NCBI GenBank assembly: GCA_964628185.1
Contig: CAZVLQ010000013.1
Coordinates: forward strand, 1 to 57,612
Length of the DNA: 57,612 bases
Origin: CAZVLQ01 sp964628185
GTDB lineage: Bacteria > Pseudomonadota > Zetaproteobacteria > Mariprofundales > Mariprofundaceae
Reading direction: 5' to 3'
A program made the translations under genes and the position numbers. The notes beneath the pieces were generated by a model, which saw nothing but the letters and a program-made list of their open reading frames with translations, had not been told where the DNA came from and did no database searches. Shown piece by piece: positions 8,309 to 15,067 of the stretch. Within the stretch, counting starts at the first letter, position 1, and every line of letters begins with the position of its first letter.

Positions 8309-9478
8309 ATGGCAAGGCGCATGATACTGGTGGTACTCGCGGGCTTCATGGCAGCGGGAACGGCCCATGCTTCGATCTGGCCCACGGAGCCCAACGTCAA
8401 GGCGAGGGCCTGGGTGCTTCTTGACGCCAGGTCCGGACAGATTCTGAGCAGTCACAATGCGGATGAACAGCTTCCACCGGCCAGTCTGACCAAGATGATG
8501 ACTTTGTACCTCGCCTTCGAAGACCTCAAGCTGGGGCGATTGAAACCGGACGAGAAGGTGGCCGTAAGCCGCAAGGCATGGAAAATCGGCGGCAGCACCA
8601 TGTTTCTCGACCCGCGCATGCATCCGGGCGTGGAAGACATCCTGCACGGTATCGCCACCGTTTCGGGCAACGATGCCTGTATCGCCCTGGCCGAGCACAT
8701 GGCCGGCAGCGAGGACGCCTTTGTTCAGCGCATGAACGAGAAGGCAAGGGAACTGGGTATGTCGCATACGCATTTTGTCAACGCAACCGGCTTCCCGGCA
8801 AAGAATCACTACAGTTCGGCTCTGGATATGGCAAGGCTGGGCGCAGCGCTGTGGCGCGATTTTCCCAAGCGTTATACCCTGTTCAGTGAGAAGAGCTACA
8901 GCTTCATGGGCCATGCCCAGCCCAACCGCAATCGCCTGTTGTGGAGCTACCCGGTTGTTGACGGTATCAAAACGGGCCATACCGAAACAGCGGGTTACTG
9001 CCTCGTGGCCTCGGCGGAAAAAAACGGAACCCGGTTGGTGTCAGCCGTCTTCGGCACAACTTCGGATAACGAGCGCGCCCGCCAGTCCAGGGTTCTGCTT
9101 CAGTTTGGCTACAGGAATTTTGTCACGCTCAGACCCGCCGAGCGGGACATACGCAGAAGGGTCGAGGTCTATCAGGGCAAGAATGATCATGTCTGGCTCA
9201 TCCCCGCCAGGGCCGTGTGGATCACCGTACCCCGGGGCTATGAAAAGCGCGTGTCCTTCCGCCTGCGCTACCCCGCGCCGCTTATTGCGCCGGTCGCACA
9301 GGGTCAGGATATCGGCGTCATTGAAGCGGTTCTGGCAAGCGGCAAAAAGAAACCAGCCGTACTGGCCAGGGTGAACATGCAGGCAAGACAGACCGTGCAA
9401 AGGGCCTCATGGTTCGGCAGAACATGGGATGTACTGCGCCTGTGGTGGTCAAAAAAGGACACTGCGAAAGCGCAATGA
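8309..9478 (+). CDS. D-alanyl-D-alanine carboxypeptidase (PBP5/6 type)
   Basis: 389-residue low-molecular-weight penicillin-binding protein that trims the terminal D-Ala from peptidoglycan stem peptides. All three active-site motifs are in place: SLTK at 59-62, SGN at 119-121 and KTG at 221-223. A signal peptide ends near GTAHAS. The PBP5 C-terminal beta domain follows (about 275-365), then a basic amphipathic tail (FGRTWDVLRLWW) that would anchor the enzyme to the inner membrane. AGGAGG lies eight bases before the ATG. Its stop overlaps the next start as ATGA, coupling it to a D-amino acid transaminase. That pairing suggests the operon handles D-Ala made and released at the wall. Confidence 0.94.
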   Translation: MARRMILVVLAGFMAAGTAHASIWPTEPNVKARAWVLLDARSGQILSSHNADEQLPPASLTKMMTLYLAFEDLKLGRLKPDEKVAVSRKAWKIGGSTMFLDPRMHPGVEDILHGIATVSGNDACIALAEHMAGSEDAFVQRMNEKARELGMSHTHFVNATGFPAKNHYSSALDMARLGAALWRDFPKRYTLFSEKSYSFMGHAQPNRNRLLWSYPVVDGIKTGHTETAGYCLVASAEKNGTRLVSAVFGTTSDNERARQSRVLLQFGYRNFVTLRPAERDIRRRVEVYQGKNDHVWLIPARAVWITVPRGYEKRVSFRLRYPAPLIAPVAQGQDIGVIEAVLASGKKKPAVLARVNMQARQTVQRASWFGRTWDVLRLWWSKKDTAKAQ

Positions 9479-10329
9479 GCCTCACCGCCTGCGTCAACGG
9501 CCGATTTTTACCGCTGGAATCCGCCACCATACATATCGAGGACAGGGGCTTCCAGTTCGCCGACGGCGTCTATGAAGTTATTGCCTGCTATGGCGGGAAA
9601 TTCCTCGCCCTGGAATCGCACCTGAAACGGCTGGCGCGCTCCTGCGCGGCCATCAGCCTTTCATTGCCCGTGAGTATGGATAAGCTGGAGCACCTTGCGC
9701 GGGAAACCTACAGACGAAATCGTCTGGACGACGCGATGATCTATATTCAGGTCACGCGGGGCGTGGCCCCGCGCATGCATGTGCCCAGCGGCAATCCCGC
9801 GCCGACGCTGATCCTGACCGTCCGTCCCCTGCCCGAGGTGGACGATGAAAAACTGCTGTATGGCATGAGCGGAATCACCTTGCCGGATATCCGCTGGAAA
9901 CGCTGCGATATCAAATCCATCGCCCTGCTGGCCAGCGTGCTTGGCAAGCAGGAGGCCATACGCCGGGGTGCGGCCGAGGCCTTCTGGCTGGATGATGACG
10001 GACATGTGCTGGAAGGCTGCTCCACCAACATCATGGCGGTGATTGACGGCGCGCTTGTCACCCATCCCCCTGATCATGCCATTCTGGGCGGCATCACGCG
10101 CGATCTGGCCATACGGCTTGCCAGACGCCACCACATTCCGGTGACCGAGAGACCCTGGAAGATGGATGAAGCGAACCTCACCGAATGCATGCTCACCAGC
10201 ACAACCAGCGCCGTGATGCCACTCACGCGTATCAACGGCAGCGAGATCGGCGATGGCAAGCCGGGGACAGTCACCGCCAGGCTGCGCACGCTGATGCTTG
10301 AGGAGATCGACAAGCTTTGCGATCAGTAA
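9475..10329 (+). CDS. dat: D-amino acid aminotransferase (D-alanine transaminase)
   Basis: 284-residue class IV PLP-dependent aminotransferase that interconverts D-alanine and 2-oxoglutarate with pyruvate and D-glutamate. The PLP lysine is Lys147 in KRCDIKSIALL. The RGVAPRMH segment holds the Arg/His pair (100/102) that binds the substrate carboxylate in D-amino acid transaminases, which separates it from branched-chain enzymes. EGCSTN near 180 is the cofactor-binding block. The ATG at 9475 overlaps the preceding stop as ATGA, so I prefer it to an in-frame start 66 bases upstream. Supply of D-Glu or D-Ala for murein fits the neighbouring wall genes. Confidence 0.92.
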   Translation: MSLTACVNGRFLPLESATIHIEDRGFQFADGVYEVIACYGGKFLALESHLKRLARSCAAISLSLPVSMDKLEHLARETYRRNRLDDAMIYIQVTRGVAPRMHVPSGNPAPTLILTVRPLPEVDDEKLLYGMSGITLPDIRWKRCDIKSIALLASVLGKQEAIRRGAAEAFWLDDDGHVLEGCSTNIMAVIDGALVTHPPDHAILGGITRDLAIRLARRHHIPVTERPWKMDEANLTECMLTSTTSAVMPLTRINGSEIGDGKPGTVTARLRTLMLEEIDKLCDQ

Positions 10330-10994
10330 ACAGTATCAGCGCCGTGTTGCTGGACATGGACGGCACGCTGGTTGATGCATTCAAACCCATTATCACCGCC
10401 CTGAACCGGACGCTGGCAGACTTCGGCCTGCCGCCGATGAGCGATTTAGACATCAAACGTCATACCGGCCGGGGCGAATGCAGCATGATTTCGCTGTTTG
10501 GCGACCGGCGTGAGGCCGCGGCACGGCGCTTTCTTGAATACCATGACCGGCATCTGTTTGACATCACCCCGATGGATGGCGCGGAGAAGCTGCTGAACTG
10601 GCTTGCCGCACACAATATCGCCAGCGCTATCGTGACCAGCAAAAACCAGATGCGCGCCGACAGACAGCTCGCACACCTGGGCTGGTCCGACAAGGTCGAC
10701 GCCGTCGTCGGGGCGGCGGACGGGCGCCGGCAGAAACCCGATCCCCACACCCTGCAACTGGCCTGCGAGGCCCTGCGTGTTCCACCCGCCGGCACTATCA
10801 TGGTGGGCGACGGCATCGCCGATATGAAGGCGGCTCGATGCGCGGGCAGCATGCCGCTTGGCCTGGTTCATGCATTCAGTGAACAGGAATTGCGCGAGGC
10901 CGGCGCCATCCACTGCTTTTCCACCCTGTCCGAAGTTCAGGCATGGTTTGGCAAATCGCCCTTAAGCGAGTCCTTCATGCAATATACGGGTTAA
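10317..10994 (+). CDS. HAD-superfamily hydrolase, phosphoglycolate-phosphatase-like
   Basis: 225-residue HAD subfamily IA phosphatase. Motif I is DMDGTL (nucleophile Asp), motif II is the TSK of AIVTSK, motif III the Lys of KPDP and motif IV GDGIADMKAA. A helical cap lies between motifs I and II. The substrate cannot be read from sequence; phosphoglycolate or a similar small phosphoester is typical of the family. The start is a TTG at 10317 overlapping dat by 13 bases, or a GTG at 10344, which would leave a very short lead before motif I. The last residues (FMQYTG) are encoded by a copy of the 17-bp repeat found elsewhere in the window, so the natural C-terminus has been replaced or extended. 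Confidence 0.85.
   Translation: MRSVNSISAVLLDMDGTLVDAFKPIITALNRTLADFGLPPMSDLDIKRHTGRGECSMISLFGDRREAAARRFLEYHDRHLFDITPMDGAEKLLNWLAAHNIASAIVTSKNQMRADRQLAHLGWSDKVDAVVGAADGRRQKPDPHTLQLACEALRVPPAGTIMVGDGIADMKAARCAGSMPLGLVHAFSEQELREAGAIHCFSTLSEVQAWFGKSPLSESFMQYTG
10974..10990 (-). repeat. 17-bp repeat copy at the 3' end of the HAD gene
   Basis: On the minus strand this reads CCCGTATATTGCATGAA, identical to copies at 37677-37693 and at both ends of the element at 56654-56905. It encodes the last residues of the HAD protein and lies immediately before its stop codon. Confidence 0.8.
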
Positions 10995-11717
10995 TTACAT
11001 TTTGACGTAATGCAAAAACAGGCTGTTGCGACCTTCCCGGATACCGCGTTGCTCAAACTTTGTCCGTGGCCGGTCCGGATCACGTTTAACGAACCCCCCG
11101 CTGCCGGCCATGTTGCGCAGGCCGGGCGTGGCATCAAGAATCTTCCGCATCCACTCGGCCAGAACAGGAATATCGCTTGCCAGCCTGATAAAGCCGCCCG
11201 GCCGCAGACGTGATGCCAGCAGGCAAGCGAAATCCTTCTGGATGAGACGCCGCTTGCGATGCCGCGCCTTGGGCCATGGATCGGGATGGTTGATATAGAC
11301 GCCGTGCAGAGCGCCTTCCGCCACCTGCTCCGCCAGCACAAACTGTGCGGGCAACCGGGAAATGCGGCAGCACTCGATCACCCCGGCCGCCTCCAGACGG
11401 GATACGGCCTTGGCCACGCCGGGCAGATAGACCTCAACACCGAGCAGATTCCATTGTGGATGCGCCATCGCCAGATGCGTCAAAAAATCGCCATTGCCAA
11501 AACCGATTTCCATCACCACCGGCCTTGCGGCGTCGAAGCCGGCATCCCGCAGCGTTTGATTTCCGGGGAGCCCGATTCTCGGCAGCCAGCGCTTAAGCCG
11601 CGCTTCCTGACCCCTGGTGACATAACCGTTCTTTCTGCCATAGGTGCGAAGCACACGCTGAAGGTGCAAATCCCGGACGTCCCCTGACAAGCGCATGGCG
11701 GGAATACTACATTTCAT
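10995..11717 (-). CDS. trmB: tRNA (guanine-N7-)-methyltransferase
   Basis: 240-residue enzyme that forms m7G46 in the variable loop of tRNAs. The AdoMet-binding motif is VMEIGFGNGDF; the substrate and catalytic block DPWPKARHRKRRL and the C-terminal RPRTKFEQRG motif are both diagnostic for TrmB. The first ~40 residues (RVLRTYGRKNGY) are also typical. It is convergent with the HAD gene with no base between the two stop codons, which would require a shared or absent terminator. A downstream ATG eight codons in could be the real start. It is divergent from the metal-efflux leader gene. Confidence 0.94.
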   Translation of the reverse strand: MKCSIPAMRLSGDVRDLHLQRVLRTYGRKNGYVTRGQEARLKRWLPRIGLPGNQTLRDAGFDAARPVVMEIGFGNGDFLTHLAMAHPQWNLLGVEVYLPGVAKAVSRLEAAGVIECCRISRLPAQFVLAEQVAEGALHGVYINHPDPWPKARHRKRRLIQKDFACLLASRLRPGGFIRLASDIPVLAEWMRKILDATPGLRNMAGSGGFVKRDPDRPRTKFEQRGIREGRNSLFLHYVKM

Positions 11718-11752
11718 TGAATTTTCATGAAACCGCGTCTACGCTGCGCCCA

Positions 11753-12157
11753 ATGCGCCGCTTCATTCAACAACGCCGGATGTCCGGAACCGCCCTGCTG
11801 GCCGTCTTTGTCATGCAGCTTGCGGCCATGGGCTTCTGTGTTATCCCGACCGCGCAGGCATCACCCGCCATGACGCACAACGTGGGGCATGCAGCCATGC
11901 ACATGCAATGTCCGATGCCCTTGCCTGCCGGGCAAAATCCGTCCGGCTGCGTGCATTGCAACAGTCCCGATTCCAGCATTTCTCCGAACCTTTCCGGCAA
12001 CATAGCTTTCTCATGGAACCCCGTTGCCGTTCTACCGGCACTGTCGCATCAGACCGGCCCGCTTCCGGCCAGGGACAATGCTGCTTTCACCGCCACACGA
12101 AGTCCGCTTCGGAGCAGTTCGCTTATCTACAGAACCAGTCTGCGTATCCGCCTGTAA
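11753..12157 (+). CDS. small Met/His/Cys-rich exported protein heading the metal-efflux operon
   Basis: 134-residue predicted exported protein of unknown function. A hydrophobic segment (LLAVFVMQLAAMGFCVI) ends at TAQASPA; the mature part has a metal-ligand-rich stretch HNVGHAAMHMQCPMP followed by GCVHC, and a basic C-terminus. Small proteins of this general design often precede copper-resistance or RND-efflux genes and have been suggested to bind Cu, but I cannot assign a named family. I prefer the ATG at 11753; a TTG at 11717 would add 12 residues overlapping the trmB start. Its stop codon lies four bases before a segment complementary to the next gene's ribosome site, suggesting translational coupling. 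Confidence 0.65.
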   Translation: MRRFIQQRRMSGTALLAVFVMQLAAMGFCVIPTAQASPAMTHNVGHAAMHMQCPMPLPAGQNPSGCVHCNSPDSSISPNLSGNIAFSWNPVAVLPALSHQTGPLPARDNAAFTATRSPLRSSSLIYRTSLRIRL

Positions 12158-12161
12158 CTAG

Positions 12162-12225
12162 AACCTCCTGACCTGACCGTACAGGATTATTGCCTGTACG
12201 GATTTTCATTTTTTCACAGGAGGTT
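12162..12225 (+). promoter_or_regulatory. candidate SD-sequestering leader before the TolC-family gene
   Basis: AACCTCCTG at 12162-12170 is perfectly complementary to CAGGAGGTT at 12217-12225, which contains the strong ribosome-binding site of the outer-membrane factor gene (ATG at 12229). Between them is a 9-bp hairpin (12177-12185 with 12193-12201). The two helices could stack to hide the start site. The stop codon of the upstream small gene is at 12155-12157, so a ribosome finishing there would cover the anti-SD strand and expose the site. This is an inference from base pairing. Confidence 0.5.
12177..12216 (+). terminator. hairpin plus T-rich tract, possible attenuator inside the operon
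   Basis: CCGTACAGG at 12177-12185 pairs perfectly with CCTGTACGG at 12193-12201 across a 7-base loop. It is followed by ATTTTCATTTTTT. This looks like a moderate intrinsic terminator located between the small exported protein gene and the efflux genes, and could set their relative expression. Confidence 0.5.
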
Positions 12226-12228
12226 TTC

Positions 12229-13536
12229 ATGTACGTTCGATCCCTGTTTTTTACCGTGCTGGCATTGATACCGGCTCCGATGGCGGCCCTTGCAAATCCA
12301 CTTGCGAACCAGCCCGGGCTGGTGAAAATATTGTCTCTGACCGAGGCCAGGCACATTGCAGTCAAGGCCAACCCCAGCCTGGCGGCAACGCAGGCCAGAG
12401 CCATGGCCATGGCCGAAATTCCCCCGCAGGCTGGCACGCTGCCCGACCCGCGTCTTGCTTTTGACGCCGTCAATCTGCCGGTCGACACCTTCTCCACGGC
12501 ACAGGAGAATATGACGCAACTGCGGGTGGGGCTCTCACAGGACATCCCCTTCCCCGGCAAATTACGGCTTAAAAGCCAGGCGGCGCAATTCGAGGCGGAA
12601 TCAGCCGGTTTTGATGTCGCGGAAATCCGCCTGAGGCTGGTCCGGAATGTGCGCATCAGCTGGTGGAACCTGTTCTATCTGGACCGGGCGCTGGAAATAA
12701 TCGCCCGCAATAAGGCCCTGCTCCGGCAATTCATCACCATTGCTCAAACCAAATACAAGGTTGGCAAGGGCCTGCAACAGGACGTGCTGCTGGCGCAAGT
12801 GGAACTCTCCAAGCTACTGGATATCGAAATCCGTCTTACGGGTGCGCGACGGGACGAAGAATCGCGTCTGAACGCCCTGCTGAACCGGCCGACGCATTTG
12901 CCCATACGCCTTCCGGCCAGGGTAAGGGAAACACTGCCGCAATTACCCGCGGAGACCCAACTACACCGGATGGCCTTAAAATCCCGCCCGTTGCTGGCCA
13001 GCCGCATGGATCAGATCAAGGCGGCCAGAAAGCGGGTCGATCTGGCCGATCTGGATTACTATCCCGATTTCAGGATCAGCGGCGCCTGGGGCTTCCGGGG
13101 TGCAAACAACCCGGTCAACGGGCAACCCCGGCCGGACTTTGCCACCCTGGGCGTAAGCCTCAATCTGCCGATTTACACTTCAACCAAACAGGACCGGGCC
13201 CTGGCGCAGCGCAAGGCTGAAGTGGCAAAGGAACAGTTTGCGCTGCGAGACGACACTGAAGCAGTCTGGTCCGAAGCCTCAACCGCGCTTGCCGATTACA
13301 TCAGGACGAAGAATCAGGCGTCCCTGTTCAAAACCGGCATCATTCCCCAGGCCAGCCAGACCGTGGCCTCCATGCTGGCCGGCTACCAGGTCAACAAGGT
13401 CGATTTTCTTAACCTCGTGCGTGCCCAGATAACGCTCTACAACTATGAAACGCTGTACTGGAAGGCTCTGGCGGGCGCGAGGCAAAGCCTGGCGCGTCTG
13501 AATGCCGCGGTTGGCAAGGAGATTGTCCATGAATAA
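12229..13536 (+). CDS. cusC: TolC-family outer-membrane efflux protein (CusC/CzcC-like)
   Basis: 435-residue outer-membrane factor forming the exit duct of a tripartite heavy-metal pump. A signal peptide ends near ALANP. Two OEP repeats are visible; the first opens with LSLTEARHIAVKANPSL and the second includes RKRVDLADLDYYPDF and GVSLNLPIYT. The start at 12229 follows an AGGAGG site by five bases. No lipobox is seen, so it differs from E. coli CusC, which is acylated. It overlaps the membrane fusion gene by eight bases. The order OMF-MFP-RND is the standard order for cus/czc operons. Confidence 0.88.
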   Translation: MYVRSLFFTVLALIPAPMAALANPLANQPGLVKILSLTEARHIAVKANPSLAATQARAMAMAEIPPQAGTLPDPRLAFDAVNLPVDTFSTAQENMTQLRVGLSQDIPFPGKLRLKSQAAQFEAESAGFDVAEIRLRLVRNVRISWWNLFYLDRALEIIARNKALLRQFITIAQTKYKVGKGLQQDVLLAQVELSKLLDIEIRLTGARRDEESRLNALLNRPTHLPIRLPARVRETLPQLPAETQLHRMALKSRPLLASRMDQIKAARKRVDLADLDYYPDFRISGAWGFRGANNPVNGQPRPDFATLGVSLNLPIYTSTKQDRALAQRKAEVAKEQFALRDDTEAVWSEASTALADYIRTKNQASLFKTGIIPQASQTVASMLAGYQVNKVDFLNLVRAQITLYNYETLYWKALAGARQSLARLNAAVGKEIVHE

Positions 13537-14941
13537 AAGGATCATTGCCGTCGCCCTTATCACCCTGGCGCTGGGCGTGGGCGGAGGCTACTGGCTGGCA
13601 TCCCGGCATATAGGTATGTCCGCGAAGATGAATCACTCCGGGACGGCACCTGAACAGGAAACGAAGGGCAAACGCAAACCGCTGTTTTACCGCAGTCCGA
13701 TGAATCCTACGGTCACATCCCCCGTTCCGGCCAAGGATAATATGGGCATGGATTATATTCCGGTTTATGCCGATGGGGACCGGAGCAAAAGTGAAGCCGC
13801 CGGCACGGTCAGAATTGATCCAACCGTTGTGCAGAACATTGGCGTCCGCACGGCCGTTGCCGTTAGCAAACAGATTTCTCACAGGATTCAGACCGTGGGT
13901 CGCGTGGATTATGATGAAGAGCGGATGACCCGGCTGCACCCGAAAATAAACGGCTGGATCGACAAGCTGTTTGTCAGCGATACCGGCACGCTGGTCAAGC
14001 GAAACACCATGCTTCTGGCGCTGTATTCCCCGGAACTCGTCACCAGCGAGGAAGAATATCTGCTGGCGCTGAAAAACTACGACACGCTCAGGAACAGTCC
14101 CTTTCCCGACATACGCAAGGGCGCCGAAGACCTGCTGCGTTCTTCGCGTGAACGGCTGGAACTGCTGGACGTTCCCAAACACCAGATGGACCAATTGACA
14201 AAAAAACAGAAGGTGATGAAAAACCTGCATATCCATTCCCCGTTTTCGGGCATCGTCGTACATATCGGCGCCCGGGAAGGCCAGTATGTGACGCCCAAAA
14301 CCGAACTCTATCGCATCGCCGATCTCACCAAGGTATGGGCCTACGTGGATGTGTATGAGTATGAACTGCCCTGGGTGCGGGTGGGCGATACAGCCAAAAT
14401 GCGGCTGGACGCACTGCCCGGACGTGTATTTACGGGGAAGATCACCTATATCTACCCCTATCTGGATCCAAAAACCCGGACCAACAAAGTGCGCCTGGAG
14501 TTCGCCAATCGGGACATGCTGCTCAAGCCGGACATGTTCGCCGATGTAACCATCATGACCAGCCGGAGAATGGATGCCGTTGTCATCCCGACCGAGGCCG
14601 TGCTCCGCACGGGCGAAACGCCCAGGGTCTTCGTTGTTCGTGCTCCCGGCATGTTTACGCCACGCAAGGTCCGCCTCGGGGTCAGCGCCGATAACGAGAC
14701 GCAGATTCTTGAAGGCGTCAGGCCCGGCGAACGGGTGGTGACCTCCGCGCAGTTCCTCATTGATTCGGAATCCTCCCTGAATGAGGCCGCGGCCAAGATG
14801 GTCGCACCCAAGAAATCCACCACGGAGGCACGGAGACACAGAGAAAAGAAAGACATGGGTGGCATGCAAATGGATGGCATGGATATGAAGGGCATGAAAA
14901 CGCCAGGAATGCCGCCAAAGAAGGGAAAATCCCATGAATAA
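13529..14941 (+). CDS. cusB: RND efflux membrane fusion protein, CusB-like
   Basis: 470-residue periplasmic adaptor linking the RND pump to the outer-membrane channel. An N-terminal anchor helix is followed by a heavy-metal-binding domain at about 53-80 (FYRSPMNP then KDNMGMDYIPVY), a degenerate form of the usual YxCPMHP motif in which Cys and His are replaced by Ser and Asn. The HlyD core follows, with its helical hairpin (about 155-225) and beta-barrel. The C-terminus ends in a Met-rich tail (MGGMQMDGMDMKGM) likely to bind Cu(I) or Ag(I). Just before that tail, bases 14817-14843 are a copy of a common dispersed repeat read in frame, so the tail was probably extended or joined through repeat insertion. 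Confidence 0.9.
   Translation: MNKRIIAVALITLALGVGGGYWLASRHIGMSAKMNHSGTAPEQETKGKRKPLFYRSPMNPTVTSPVPAKDNMGMDYIPVYADGDRSKSEAAGTVRIDPTVVQNIGVRTAVAVSKQISHRIQTVGRVDYDEERMTRLHPKINGWIDKLFVSDTGTLVKRNTMLLALYSPELVTSEEEYLLALKNYDTLRNSPFPDIRKGAEDLLRSSRERLELLDVPKHQMDQLTKKQKVMKNLHIHSPFSGIVVHIGAREGQYVTPKTELYRIADLTKVWAYVDVYEYELPWVRVGDTAKMRLDALPGRVFTGKITYIYPYLDPKTRTNKVRLEFANRDMLLKPDMFADVTIMTSRRMDAVVIPTEAVLRTGETPRVFVVRAPGMFTPRKVRLGVSADNETQILEGVRPGERVVTSAQFLIDSESSLNEAAAKMVAPKKSTTEARRHREKKDMGGMQMDGMDMKGMKTPGMPPKKGKSHE
14817..14843 (+). repeat. dispersed repeat inside the cusB 3' end
   Basis: ACCACGGAGGCACGGAGACA and neighbouring bases match the dispersed repeat family also seen, in reverse orientation and variant form, at 32305-32331 and 35753-35783. 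Here it is translated in frame as basic residues (TTEARRHRE) between the CusB core and its Met-rich tail. Confidence 0.6.
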
Positions 14942-15009
14942 TATCAATGGGCACATGGTTGACCGCTTGTTGGCAGGGCGGTGTAAATATTACCGCGGGG
15001 CTGCCCCTT

Positions 15010-15042
15010 GCCTGCCTGTGCGTTGCGCGCAGACAGGTGGGC
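15010..15042. repeat. imperfect hairpin between cusB and cusA
   Basis: GCCTGCCTGT at 15010-15019 faces ACAGGTGGGC at 15033-15042 with eight of ten pairs plus inner GCG/CGC pairing. It lies in the 126-base gap between cusB and cusA, which is unusual because the other genes of this operon overlap. A weakly similar stretch (GCGCGCAGACA) occurs at about 34412-34422. It is most likely a dispersed repeat; an effect on message stability is possible. Confidence 0.4.
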
Positions 15043-15067
15043 TACCTTATGGCAGGCGGAGCATGCC

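Noticed and set aside
7940..8980. 346-codon minus-strand frame over the LOG and DD-carboxypeptidase genes
   Set aside because: Both plus-strand genes have full catalytic motifs; the antisense frame has no family features.
13409..14956. 515-codon open frame on the minus strand across cusB
   Set aside because: It lies antisense to a clearly conserved membrane fusion gene, is His/Gly-rich in the way expected of a shadow frame, and has no ribosome site or recognisable domain.
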